Positions 16,784-24,627 of a DNA stretch of 64,000 bases are shown here, one piece after another. The position numbers were made by a program, and so were the translations under genes. The notes under the pieces are model-generated. The model was not told the origin of the DNA. It made no database searches and saw only the letters and a program-made list of their open reading frames with translations. Source of the stretch: Lentisphaerae bacterium GWF2_38_69 (lineage in GTDB: Bacteria > Verrucomicrobiota > Lentisphaeria > Victivallales > GWF2-38-69); NCBI GenBank assembly GCA_001803205.1, contig MHBE01000035.1, forward strand, positions 1 to 64,000, given 5' to 3'. The first letter of the stretch is position 1, and each line of letters begins with the position of its first letter.

Positions 16784-18484
16784 TTACACTGTTAAACCCG
16801 GTATTTTTACGCCTTTGTTTCTGGCACAATCCATTGCTATTTCATAACCGGCATCTGCATGACGGAATATCCCGAAAGACGGGTCAACAGTCAGTACTCT
16901 TCGAATAGCTTCAGCTTTCTCTTCTGTCCCTGTAGCCACAATCACCTGTCCGCAATGGGTTGAATAACCAATTCCTACTCCGCCGCCATTATGAATCGAA
17001 ACCCAGTCTGCTCCGCAAACAGCGTTTGACATCGCATTAAGTAACGGCCAGTCAGCGATAGCATCGCTGCCATCCTTCATATCTTCTGTTTCCCTGTTTG
17101 GAGAAGCCACTGAACCGCAGTCAAGGTGATCTCTTCCGATAACCATTGGAGCCTTAAGTTCGCCTTTTCTTACCAGTTCGTTCATTTTAAGCGCGAACTT
17201 TGCTCTGTCTCCAAGTCCGAGCCAGCAAACTCTGTTTGGCAAAGCTATTTGAGGAACGCTTTTTTTTGCCAGGCTTATCCATCTGCTTAATATTTTATCT
17301 TGAGGAAACATCTCAAGAATCAGCTCATCGAGTCTGTCAATATCAGAAACTTCTCCTGATAAGGCAGCCCATCGGTAAGGGCCTCTACCTTCACAGAAGA
17401 GCGGTCTGATATATTCTGGCACAAATCCAGGATAGAGAAACTTGCCATTCGTATCCCTGACTTTGAGTCCGCCTTTTTCAGCCTGTCCGCGAAGATTGTT
17501 GCCGTAATCAAAAGCAACAGCTCCCCTGCTCTGCATATCAATTATCGCTTGTGTATGCAGTTTGATTGCTTCGAGGGATTTAGCCTTATAGGATTCGGGA
17601 TTGTTTTTCCTTAGTTCCATCATGGTTTTAAAATCACCGATTGGAACATAGTCAAGTAAATCGTGCGCAGATGTCTGATCCGTAACAATGTCAGGAACAA
17701 GCTCTCGCTTGACTAATTCGGGAAGAACTTCGGCACAGTTGCCTACAAGTCCGATTGAAAGTGCTTTATTTGCCGCAACAGCTTCTCGCATCATGCCTAT
17801 TGCTTCATCCAGCGTCATTGCCATCTTGTCGCAGTATTTCTCATTAACTTTTCTTTTAACTCTGTCTATGTCAGCCTCAACATTTATCACTACGCCGCCA
17901 TTCATTGTTACAGAAAGAGGCTGCGCGCCGCTCATTCCTCCAAGACCACCAGTAAGAACCCATCTGCCCGCAAGCGTACCGTTAAAGTGTTTATCCGCAA
18001 TAGCAGCAAAGGTCTGGAAAGTACCCTGTAAAATTCCTTGCGTCCCGATATATATCCAGCTTCCGGCAGTCATCTGTCCGTACATGGTTAATCCCATTGC
18101 ATCGTACTTGTCAAAGTTATCCTGAGTTGACCATGCCGGAACAATGTTGCTGTTGGCAATTAATACTCTCGGGCTGTTTTTATAAGTTTTGATAATTCCG
18201 ACAGGTTTCCCTGACTGTATCAGAAGAGTTTCATCCGGTTCAAGATTGATAAGAGCATTGACTATTTTATGGTATTCCTTCCAGTTTCTGGCGGCTCTCC
18301 CTGCTCCGCCATAAACAATTAACTGGTCAGGAATAAGAGCGTTGTCGGGATCGATATTGTTTTCAAGCATCCGCAACGCGGCTTCAGCTTCCCATGTCTT
18401 AGCCCTCAGTTGTGTTCCTCTCTTTGCTCTGACAGGAATTGAAGGTTTCAATTCCATGTACATCGGTCTTGTCTGCATCTTCAA
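16784..18484 (-). CDS. hutU: Urocanate hydratase
   Basis: HutU adds water to urocanate using tightly bound NAD+, giving 4-imidazolone-5-propanoate. The 566-residue length is normal. Visible conserved parts are QLIVYGGAGRAARNW (about 54-68), GGLGGMSGAQP (179-189) in the dinucleotide-binding region, and NRVCWLGLGDR with the active-site Cys near residue 420. The start follows AGGAGG on the minus strand. It lies between hutH and ftcD on the same strand, with a cloverleaf repeat upstream and a RAYT downstream. Confidence 0.96.
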   Translation of the reverse strand: MKMQTRPMYMELKPSIPVRAKRGTQLRAKTWEAEAALRMLENNIDPDNALIPDQLIVYGGAGRAARNWKEYHKIVNALINLEPDETLLIQSGKPVGIIKTYKNSPRVLIANSNIVPAWSTQDNFDKYDAMGLTMYGQMTAGSWIYIGTQGILQGTFQTFAAIADKHFNGTLAGRWVLTGGLGGMSGAQPLSVTMNGGVVINVEADIDRVKRKVNEKYCDKMAMTLDEAIGMMREAVAANKALSIGLVGNCAEVLPELVKRELVPDIVTDQTSAHDLLDYVPIGDFKTMMELRKNNPESYKAKSLEAIKLHTQAIIDMQSRGAVAFDYGNNLRGQAEKGGLKVRDTNGKFLYPGFVPEYIRPLFCEGRGPYRWAALSGEVSDIDRLDELILEMFPQDKILSRWISLAKKSVPQIALPNRVCWLGLGDRAKFALKMNELVRKGELKAPMVIGRDHLDCGSVASPNRETEDMKDGSDAIADWPLLNAMSNAVCGADWVSIHNGGGVGIGYSTHCGQVIVATGTEEKAEAIRRVLTVDPSFGIFRHADAGYEIAMDCARNKGVKIPGLTV

Positions 18485-18519
18485 ACCTCCTATTTAAATT
18501 CTAACAATTATATCAGCAT

Positions 18520-18606
18520 TTTGGAGTGCGGAAATTCATTTCAGCTTTGTTAGTCCGAAGCATGCTTCGGATCATTGAAAGCTATGACAAGTCATAGCAC
18601 TCCAAA
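18520..18606. repeat. Cloverleaf REP, family A copy 4 (compensated variant)
   Basis: 87 bp with the standard outer arms and third hairpin. The middle palindrome reads CCGAAGCATGCTTCGG instead of AGGCGGCATGCCGCCT: both halves changed together and pairing is kept. This supports selection on, or copying through, a folded form. It lies between hutH and hutU. Confidence 0.85.
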
Positions 18607-18668
18607 TTTGTTATTATAATATCTGCCTTTCTTTCGTGATTTTCGTAACTTTCGTGGTTAAATCTTCA

Positions 18669-20186
18669 TTATTTGAGTTTAATAACTTTTTCCACAGCCT
18701 TTAAAACTATGCGGTCATCTACAAGTTTCCTTGCTATTTCCATATCTTTGTAAAGAATTCGGTCTTCGTCCATAAACGATATATATTTCCTGACTTCGTC
18801 TCTGGCGACTTTAGTTCCTGTTCCCGGGCTCATATCCCAAAAATCCATTCCCTGCGCGGCAGTCAGGAGCTGGATGGCCACAACATTCTCTGTATTGTCA
18901 ATAATATCGAGAGCGTGTCTGCACGAAATTGTCCCCATGCTCACATGGTCTTCCTGCCCTGCGGAGGTCGGGATAGAGTCCACACTTGCCGGATGTGAAA
19001 GCACTTTATTTTCCGATACAAGAGCTGCCGCGGTATACTGAACGATCATAAATCCTGAATTAATTCCACCGTTTCTAGTTAAAAATCCAGGCAAGCCGGA
19101 TTTGTATGGATTAACCAGTCTATCGATCAATCGTTCGGATATATTAGAAAGCTCAGAAACAGCCATGCCTAGATAATCAAGAGCGAGAGCAAGAGGTTCA
19201 CCATGGAAATTGCCACCTGATATAGCCTCATCCTGATCAGCAAAAATAAGAGGATTATCATTAGCCGAGTTGATCTCAATACTCAAGATACTTTCTACAT
19301 AGTTTATCGCGTCAAGAACTGCTCCTGTTACCTGGGGATAACAGCGAAGAGTATATGCGTCCTGGACTTTGGAACAATCTCTATGTGAACTTATTATCTC
19401 ACTGCCAGCAAGGAGATTTCGCAAGTTTTCCGCGACAGTCACCTGTCCGGCATGAGGCCTGAGGGCATGTATTCTTTCATCGAAGGCTTTAGTTGTTCCT
19501 TTCAGAGCTTCTACGCTCATTGCAGTAGCTATCTGTGCATTCTTGATCAGTCTTTTTGCCTTATAAACAGACAGGCAGCCGAGAGAAGCCATCGCCTGAG
19601 TGCCATTTGTCAAACCTAGTCCTTCCTTAGCTTTAAGTACTACAGGTTCAATCCCTTTTTTAAGCATCACGCCCTTTGAAGGAAATCTTTTTCCTCCTAC
19701 GAGACATTCGCCTTCTCCTACAATGGCAAGAGCCAGATGAGCAAGGGGCGCAAGATCTCCGCTGGCTCCTACCGAACCTTGTGAAGGAATATATGGATAT
19801 ATTCCCTTGTTAAGCAAAGCTATTAAAGTATTTATAACAGTTAGCCTCACTCCTGAATAACCTTTAGCCAACGCGTTTATTCTTAAGAGAATTATTCCTC
19901 TCACCACTTTTTCAGAAAAAGGTGTGCCAACCCCCACAGAATGGCTTCGTACAAGATTGAGCTGAAGTTTTTCAACTTCATCAGGGGGAATGGTTTTATT
20001 GGCAAGATCGCCGAAACCTGTAGTAATCCCATAAACAGTTTTGCCAGATTTTACAAGTCTTTCAACACAGTCACTGGAAGCTTTTATGAGCTTTTCGGCC
20101 TCAGGGCAGAGAGAGACTTCTTCGAATTTCAAAGCAACATTGAATACATCCTCAATCTTGAGGGTATTTCCATCTAAAATAACCAT
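18669..20186 (-). CDS. hutH: Histidine ammonia-lyase
   Basis: HutH removes ammonia from L-histidine to form urocanate, the first step of the pathway. The protein is 505 residues from the ATG at 20186, preferred over a GTG nine bases earlier because AAGG stands eight bases ahead of it. The MIO cofactor-forming ASG triad is in GSVGASGDLAPLAHLAL (about 141-143), and the catalytic Tyr is in VYGITTGFG near residue 52. The NDNPL and QEDHVSM segments are also family-specific. It is the most upstream same-strand hut gene, so the cluster's main promoter should lie in the roughly 400-bp divergent gap before it. Confidence 0.96.
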   Translation of the reverse strand: MVILDGNTLKIEDVFNVALKFEEVSLCPEAEKLIKASSDCVERLVKSGKTVYGITTGFGDLANKTIPPDEVEKLQLNLVRSHSVGVGTPFSEKVVRGIILLRINALAKGYSGVRLTVINTLIALLNKGIYPYIPSQGSVGASGDLAPLAHLALAIVGEGECLVGGKRFPSKGVMLKKGIEPVVLKAKEGLGLTNGTQAMASLGCLSVYKAKRLIKNAQIATAMSVEALKGTTKAFDERIHALRPHAGQVTVAENLRNLLAGSEIISSHRDCSKVQDAYTLRCYPQVTGAVLDAINYVESILSIEINSANDNPLIFADQDEAISGGNFHGEPLALALDYLGMAVSELSNISERLIDRLVNPYKSGLPGFLTRNGGINSGFMIVQYTAAALVSENKVLSHPASVDSIPTSAGQEDHVSMGTISCRHALDIIDNTENVVAIQLLTAAQGMDFWDMSPGTGTKVARDEVRKYISFMDEDRILYKDMEIARKLVDDRIVLKAVEKVIKLK

Positions 20187-20195
20187 ATATCGCAC

Positions 20196-20592
20196 CTTAC
20201 CTTAAAGAATATTTTTCACCTGTCTTCAAAATACTTCGTATGGCTTCTGCTTTCAATCTTGCCTTCAGGAGTTTATGTTATAAGATTCTATTAATCGCAC
20301 ACTAAACGACCTTAAAGCTATTGAGTAGATATTTAAGTGTACAAAATAAATATTCCTGAAATACTCATGTCTATATAAAACCTTTATCTGTCAGCGAATT
20401 AAGCGAATTTGTCGAAGTTAGGTATATAATAGGCTATTTCGATGCTTTTAGTTAATTCGTTTAATTTGTGTAATTCGTTGATTTCTGCACAGAGTTTAAA
20501 AGCTCCGGTTTTCTCGGTGTCCTCTGTGGTAAAACAGCCTGATGATAAATAGCTAACAATTGGCGTTAAAATATAAAATCGATGAGGAATTT
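20196..20592. other. Divergent intergenic region with inverted repeat
   Basis: About 400 bp without a gene between hutH and the plus-strand gene at 20593; it must hold both promoters. An imperfect inverted repeat runs from TCAGCGAATT (20391) to AATTCGTTGA (ending 20481). The section near 20510-20535 has the low-complexity look of dispersed bacterial repeats. No clear operator or riboswitch was recognised. Confidence 0.5.
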
Positions 20593-21696
20593 ATGCCATT
20601 TCAAAAAATAGATAGAGATAAACTCTTAATAAAACCGCTTAAGTCCAGATGCAATAAAGTTAATATAGAAAAAGACCATCTGACAGTCGATTCACCCGTA
20701 AAAGAATTAAACAGCAAGGATAAAACCATTATTGCGGAAACGGCGCAACGGATAATCCAGGCTAAAAAGAACGGCAAATCCGTAGTCCTGGCTTTCGGAG
20801 CTCACTCGATAAAAAACGGCCTCTCTCCTGTGCTTATTAAGTTCATAGAAGAAGGATGGATTACTCATCTTGCCACTAATGGAGCCGGAATAATTCATGA
20901 CTGGGAATTTGCATATCTTGGCAAATCCAGCGAAGATGTCAGGGCAAATGTAAAAAGCGGCGAATTCGGCATCTGGGAGGAGACAGGATTCTTTATTAAT
21001 CTTGCGATAGTGGTCGGAGCATATGAAGGACTTGGATATGGAGAAAGCGTCGGGGCTATGATCGAAAACGAAGGACTTAATATACCTTCAGCAAAGGAAC
21101 TCGAAATATCTATCAGAGACACATCTGATCTTGATAAATCCGCATCTGCCGCGGATCTGCTTTGGACTATAAGAAAATTCAATCTTCAGGAAGGATGGTT
21201 ACACATACCACACCCTCATAAAAAATATACCCTTCAAGCTGCAGCATATAGGTTGAAAGTTCCTTTCACAAGCCATCCGATGTTCGGACATGACATTATC
21301 TACAATCATCCAATGAATCACGGAGGCGCTATCGGAAGAACAGCTTTGAGGGACTTTCTGGTATATGCAAAGAGCATAGAGAACATTGACGGCGGAGTCT
21401 ATCTCTCTGTCGGTTCAGCTGTTATGTCTCCCATGATTTTCGAAAAATCACTATCAATGGCTCAAAATCTGAAAATTCAGGAAGGCAAACACATAGACAA
21501 TCATTTTATTTTGGTCGTGGATTTGGCAAAAAGCACATGGGACTGGAGCAAGGATGGCGAACCCCCAATGGATAATCCCGCTTACTATCTCAGATACTGC
21601 AAGACATTCAACCGCATGGGCGGCACAATGAAATACATCTCAGCCGACAACCGTGACTTCCTGATTTCGCTGTATAAACTCCTGATAAGGCCTTAA
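20593..21696 (+). CDS. Conserved protein, possibly deoxyhypusine synthase-like fold
   Basis: A 367-residue cytoplasmic protein that I do not recognise securely. The ATG at 20593 is chosen over a TTG at 20560 because GAGGA lies just ahead of it. Segments that look conserved are VVLAFGAHSIKNGLSP, WITHLATNGAGIIHDWE, SSEDVRANVKSGEFGIWEE and SHPMFGHDIIYNHPMNHGGAIG. The Gly/Asp-rich ATNGAGIIHD stretch recalls the NAD-binding part of deoxyhypusine synthase, but the lysine motif of that enzyme is not evident. It directly precedes the cassette array, on the same strand. Confidence 0.55.
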   Translation: MPFQKIDRDKLLIKPLKSRCNKVNIEKDHLTVDSPVKELNSKDKTIIAETAQRIIQAKKNGKSVVLAFGAHSIKNGLSPVLIKFIEEGWITHLATNGAGIIHDWEFAYLGKSSEDVRANVKSGEFGIWEETGFFINLAIVVGAYEGLGYGESVGAMIENEGLNIPSAKELEISIRDTSDLDKSASAADLLWTIRKFNLQEGWLHIPHPHKKYTLQAAAYRLKVPFTSHPMFGHDIIYNHPMNHGGAIGRTALRDFLVYAKSIENIDGGVYLSVGSAVMSPMIFEKSLSMAQNLKIQEGKHIDNHFILVVDLAKSTWDWSKDGEPPMDNPAYYLRYCKTFNRMGGTMKYISADNRDFLISLYKLLIRP

Positions 21697-21835
21697 GGAA
21701 CATTTTCGCTCATAGGCTCTAAGCTATTGAAAATGATTGAATTACCTGTGGTTAACCATTATAATTAATCTCAATCACAGTAAGAGGGCGATTAAATCAT
21801 ATACAGAATCAATGTTGGCTGAACGGAGGAGAGCT

Positions 21836-22306
21836 ATGATTTCGTTGAGACGAACCTACAAATTTGCGCGGAATCGGATAAACCAATTGAGGGCTTCTGC
21901 CCCACCTGATGAAGCATTTGTTCTGACAATGTTCTTCGTCGAGAAGATTATCCGTAGGACACTCCTTCAACTGATGATTCGGAGCGGAATGACGCTGGCG
22001 GATGCGGTTGTGGCTATGAAGAAACTCAAGGGCATCTGGGCCGTCAAGAATGCATGGCACAAGTATGATCCGGCGAATCGCGATCTTGAGGCTGTCATCG
22101 GAAAGGCACACTGGGATGTCATTGCGGACTCGGCTACGAAGCGAAACGATCTGGTTCATGGTTCGGGCAACGAGGGCCAGAGAGTCTATAGCCAGGTTCT
22201 TACCCCGCTGATAGCCAGTCTGGATCAGATTCGTCAGACATTTACGGGGGAGTACAAGTATGCAGGGTGGCGAGGCATGAAGGATGCCGCCGGAAATCCG
22301 CTTTGA
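21836..22306 (+). CDS. Cassette 1: HEPN-like protein
   Basis: A 156-residue alpha-helical protein. The ATG at 21836 follows GGAGG six bases upstream; a longer frame from 21737 lacks such a site and runs beyond the cassette edge. R103-N-D-L-V-H108 fits the Rx4-6H motif of HEPN ribonuclease domains, which occur in toxins and defence proteins. No partner antitoxin follows in the cassette, so the protein may act alone or be non-toxic. Base composition is clearly richer in GC than the next cassettes, indicating a different source. Confidence 0.6.
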   Translation: MISLRRTYKFARNRINQLRASAPPDEAFVLTMFFVEKIIRRTLLQLMIRSGMTLADAVVAMKKLKGIWAVKNAWHKYDPANRDLEAVIGKAHWDVIADSATKRNDLVHGSGNEGQRVYSQVLTPLIASLDQIRQTFTGEYKYAGWRGMKDAAGNPL

Positions 22307-22316
22307 GAAACGACCC

Positions 22317-22382
22317 AGCCAACAATTCGGTCGAGCTAACGGGGCGCGCCGTGCGCCCCTTAGCTCACCTCTGATATTATAC
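22317..22382 (+). other. attC-like site 1
   Basis: Outer box AGCCAAC (22317-22323) is the exact complement of GTTGGCT at the start of the same cassette (21814-21820). Inner arms GAGCTAA-c-GGGGCGC and GCGCCCC-TTAGCTC pair with one extrahelical C. The right box reads ATTATAC, where TTATAC complements the trailing GTATAAC box of cassette 2. Confidence 0.8.
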
Positions 22383-22388
22383 AAAAAA

Positions 22389-23132
22389 ATGAAACTATAT
22401 AAATACAGACCAATTAATAAGTTCTCAATACAAATTTTAATAAATAAAAAAATTTGGTATGCAAAGCCTACTTCTTTTAATGATCCATTCGACTGTGGTA
22501 TTGATTTAGATTCTAATCTTTCTCTGGAAGAAAAAGTAGAAGTTCTCAAGTTCAAAATGTTTCAAGAGGGTTGGTCTCCCCAAAAAGTAAAACAACAATT
22601 AATTTATTCGTTTAATTCTCAAGGAGAATTAAACGATAAGGCAGAAAACAATATATTGAAAATTTATGACGAAGTTTACCAAAAAAGAGATAATACTGGA
22701 GTTTTATCTCTATCCTCTAAAAATAGTGAGATGTTAATGTGGTCTCATTATGCAGATAGCCATAAAGGACTTTGTTTAGAAATCGAAGTTGAAGAGAATA
22801 GTAATACTATCTCAAGAGTAAAGTATAGTGAAGACATTCCAAAACATACTTTACATGACATATTTATTAAACGAGATACAAATATTTTTGATTTATTGAT
22901 TACGAAACATATTGATTGGGATTATGAAAATGAATATAGAATCATCCTAGATAGAGGAAATTTACTTCATAATTTACCTGGGAAAATAACATCAGTAATA
23001 TTTGGTTTAAAAACACCGAATAACGAAATTGAAGAAATAAAAAAAATTGCTTCAGAAAATTTACCTGATGTTAAATTTAAAAAATGTATCAAGTCAAAGG
23101 TTAAATTTGAGATATTAATAGAAAATGTATAA
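22389..23132 (+). CDS. Cassette 2: DUF2971 protein
   Basis: A 247-residue protein of family DUF2971, common in islands, phages and cassettes but without an agreed function. The start KLYKYRPINKFSIQILINKKIWY followed by ATSFNDPFDC-like PTSFNDPFDC is diagnostic, as is LMWSHYADSHKGLCLEI in the middle. The ATG at 22389 lies seven bases after the attC end, so the leader is almost absent, a usual cassette trait. Composition is very AT-rich, unlike cassette 1. Confidence 0.8.
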   Translation: MKLYKYRPINKFSIQILINKKIWYAKPTSFNDPFDCGIDLDSNLSLEEKVEVLKFKMFQEGWSPQKVKQQLIYSFNSQGELNDKAENNILKIYDEVYQKRDNTGVLSLSSKNSEMLMWSHYADSHKGLCLEIEVEENSNTISRVKYSEDIPKHTLHDIFIKRDTNIFDLLITKHIDWDYENEYRIILDRGNLLHNLPGKITSVIFGLKTPNNEIEEIKKIASENLPDVKFKKCIKSKVKFEILIENV

Positions 23133-23199
23133 CTTGTAGGTGCACTTAATCTGGAAAACGCTTCGCTTTTTCCCAGATAAGTGACCATTAATGTTACGA
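23127..23199 (+). other. attC-like site 2
   Basis: Left box GTATAAC overlaps the stop of the DUF2971 gene; right box is GTTACGA. Inner arms GGT-g-CACTTA-a-TCTGG and CCAGATAAGTGACC pair along 14 bases with two extrahelical bases on the left arm, the pattern that directs strand choice in attC sites. Confidence 0.85.
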
Positions 23200-23211
23200 G
23201 GATATAGAAAA

Positions 23212-23448
23212 ATGACGAAAGATAAATTTAGGGAAATTTGTCCAATATGTGGAAATAAATTTCAAAATGGTCCACATGTATATGAGCATTATATAAAACG
23301 ATATGAAATGACTGTATGCACTACTTGTTGGAAGTCCAATTGGGATGGATGGGCTCCACATTATGAAGAAAAAATACTGAATCACTTAGAAGAAAAAGGA
23401 TTATCAGTACCAAAGAAAAATAAAAAAGGCTGGTTACCAAGAGATTGA
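23212..23448 (+). CDS. Cassette 3: small CxxC protein
   Basis: A 78-residue protein with two CxxC pairs, CPIC near residue 10 and CTTC near 36, spaced as in a zinc ribbon. The ATG at 23212 is preferred because GAGGA lies nine bases ahead; an earlier ATG at 23191 overlaps the recombination box. The C-terminal part is Lys-rich. I do not recognise the family. Nucleic-acid or protein binding would be usual for such a fold but is unproven. Confidence 0.6.
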   Translation: MTKDKFREICPICGNKFQNGPHVYEHYIKRYEMTVCTTCWKSNWDGWAPHYEEKILNHLEEKGLSVPKKNKKGWLPRD

Positions 23449-23457
23449 ATAAAAAAA

Positions 23458-23517
23458 TCTTAACAAGCCGCCTTACTAAACCGGTTAATCGCCGGCTAGA
23501 GAGCTTTAGCGTTGGCT
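23458..23517 (+). other. attC-like site 3
   Basis: 60 bp with left box TCTTAAC and right box GTTGGCT. CCGG-TTAATCG-CCGG forms the terminal stem, with weaker pairing outside it. The TAATCG loop is shared with sites 4-7. Confidence 0.75.
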
Positions 23518-23530
23518 ATAAAGAAGAAAT

Positions 23531-24076
23531 ATGACTTTAATAATAGCAGCAAGATGTTACGATGGATGTGTTATAGTATCTGACTCTAGACAGCACATTA
23601 AAAACGATACAGATATAAGATATAAAGATGGATATATAAAAGTGCTTATTTGTGGAAAGTATGTAATTTACAATCATGGTTATAATCGGATTGATAATAA
23701 GGATTGGAAATTACAAGCAAAGAATTTAACTCCTGAAGTAGACAATCCAGTATACAAACAAATTCAAGAAGAGATGAAGAGTAAGCCTGATAAGAAAGCT
23801 TTTTATGTCTTTATCAATAAAAATGAATTACATGAAATTTCGATTGAGGTTGGGAATGGAGTGAAGTATATAAATCATCTTCCTGGAGATAGACTAGTAT
23901 CTGGTTGCGGAGCAAAATATGTAGATTTAGGTTTATTAATTGATCTTAACACAAAAAAATACAATAAAGTAAGAGCTGATTTAGAAACAACTTTTTTGAA
24001 TGCTTATAATAATCAAAGTAAAGCAAATGGAAAAGAGTTTAGTAACGGATATACAATTAAATATTTATTAAGCTAA
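23531..24076 (+). CDS. Cassette 4: proteasome-fold Ntn hydrolase
   Basis: A 181-residue protein whose N-terminus matches beta-type proteasome and HslV-like Ntn hydrolases. Removal of the initiator Met would leave Thr1 as the nucleophile (TLIIAARCYDGCVIVSDSR). Counting from that Thr, Asp falls at position 17 exactly as in proteasome beta subunits, and a Lys at 36 (GYIKV) is close to the catalytic Lys33. The pattern YNHGYNRID then resembles the conserved Gly-rich turn. No HslU- or ATPase-like partner lies nearby. Whether it is a peptidase or an amidase cannot be read from sequence. The stop codon is contained in the next attC box. Confidence 0.7.
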   Translation: MTLIIAARCYDGCVIVSDSRQHIKNDTDIRYKDGYIKVLICGKYVIYNHGYNRIDNKDWKLQAKNLTPEVDNPVYKQIQEEMKSKPDKKAFYVFINKNELHEISIEVGNGVKYINHLPGDRLVSGCGAKYVDLGLLIDLNTKKYNKVRADLETTFLNAYNNQSKANGKEFSNGYTIKYLLS

Positions 24077-24129
24077 CCAAACATTTCAGCGAACGCACTA
24101 ATCGTGCTCCGCTAAATTTTTTGTTAGCT
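24071..24129 (+). other. attC-like site 4
   Basis: 59 bp with perfectly complementary boxes AGCTAAC and GTTAGCT. Inner arms ATTT-c-AGCG and CGCTAAAT pair with one extrahelical C, an unpaired spacer follows, and GCAC/GTGC close a TAATC loop. This is the cleanest site of the array. Confidence 0.92.
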
Positions 24130-24203
24130 AAGAACAATATTGATAGAACGAATCTTTAATGATATAATTTGCAGAAAAAATAAATGGTAAAAAGGAAATT
24201 AAA

Positions 24204-24413
24204 ATGAGCATTACATTGCAAATAGATAAGATGTCAACAACCGATCGGCTTCAGGCAATGGAAGAACTCTGGGATGCGCTATGCCATGAAAAGCATGAGT
24301 TAGAATCTCCATCATGGCATGAGGAAATTCTTAATGCCAGAAAACAAAGGATTAAAACAGGCAAAGCTAAATTTATTACCCTCGATGAGCTAAAGAAACA
24401 GTTCGGAAGATGA
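24204..24413 (+). CDS. Cassette 5: addiction-module antitoxin (TIGR02574-like)
   Basis: A 69-residue protein with the pattern of the short addiction-module component paired with RelE/ParE toxins: an N-terminal helix ending RLQAMEELWDAL, a central SPSWHEEIL, and a Lys-rich tail. AAAGGAAAT precedes the ATG. The following toxin frame overlaps by 4 bp (ATGA) as in intact modules, but it is cut to 30 codons. The antitoxin therefore appears orphaned. Confidence 0.75.
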   Translation: MSITLQIDKMSTTDRLQAMEELWDALCHEKHELESPSWHEEILNARKQRIKTGKAKFITLDELKKQFGR

Positions 24414-24502
24414 ATATTAAAGATGCAATTGTTACTGCAGTTTTGGATATGCGTAGAAGTCCTACCTGGGTCCACAAAAAATTGAAAATCAGAAAAAGCT
24501 AA
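24410..24502 (+). pseudogene. Cassette 5: internally deleted RelE/ParE-family toxin
   Basis: The frame begins at the ATG overlapping the antitoxin stop and reads MNIKDAIVTAVLDMRRSPTW, then a Lys-rich end and a stop inside the next attC box. TAVLDMRRSPTW resembles the C-terminal strand and HxRR-like ending of ParE toxins, so start and end are kept and the middle (roughly 60 residues) is missing. Loss of the toxin while the antitoxin remains is easily tolerated. Confidence 0.6.
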
Positions 24503-24555
24503 CAACTCATTCCATCGAACGAACTAATCGCTCGCCGCTGAACTTATTCTTAGCT
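24497..24555 (+). other. attC-like site 5
   Basis: 59 bp; left box AGCTAAC, right box CTTAGCT with C in place of the usual G of GTT. TAATCG lies in the loop. The right half is nearly identical to that of site 7. Confidence 0.75.
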
Positions 24556-24564
24556 TAAAAGAAG

Positions 24565-24617
24565 ATTGTAATCAGTTACAATTTACTGTATTATTAGTTG
24601 TACAATAAATAATACAG
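24565..24617 (+). promoter_or_regulatory. Operator/promoter region of the cassette 6 toxin-antitoxin pair
   Basis: Two palindromes lie between the attC end and the antitoxin start: ATTGTAA-TCAG-TTACAAT (24565-24582), and a 32-bp near-perfect palindrome at 24586-24617 with arms CTGTATTATT and AATAATACAG centred on TTGTACAA. This layout suits autorepression by a Phd/YefM antitoxin dimer, which is the known mode for the family. Confidence 0.65.
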
Positions 24618-24627
24618 GAGAGCAAAA

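Noticed and set aside
10138..18606. Repeats at spaced intervals considered as a CRISPR array.
   Set aside because: Spacing is kilobases with genes between, and the units are palindromic 87-131 bp elements; no short regular repeat-spacer pattern exists in the window.
21737..21835. Longer N-terminus for the cassette 1 protein.
   Set aside because: It would start outside the cassette boundary and has no ribosome site, while the ATG at 21836 has an excellent one.
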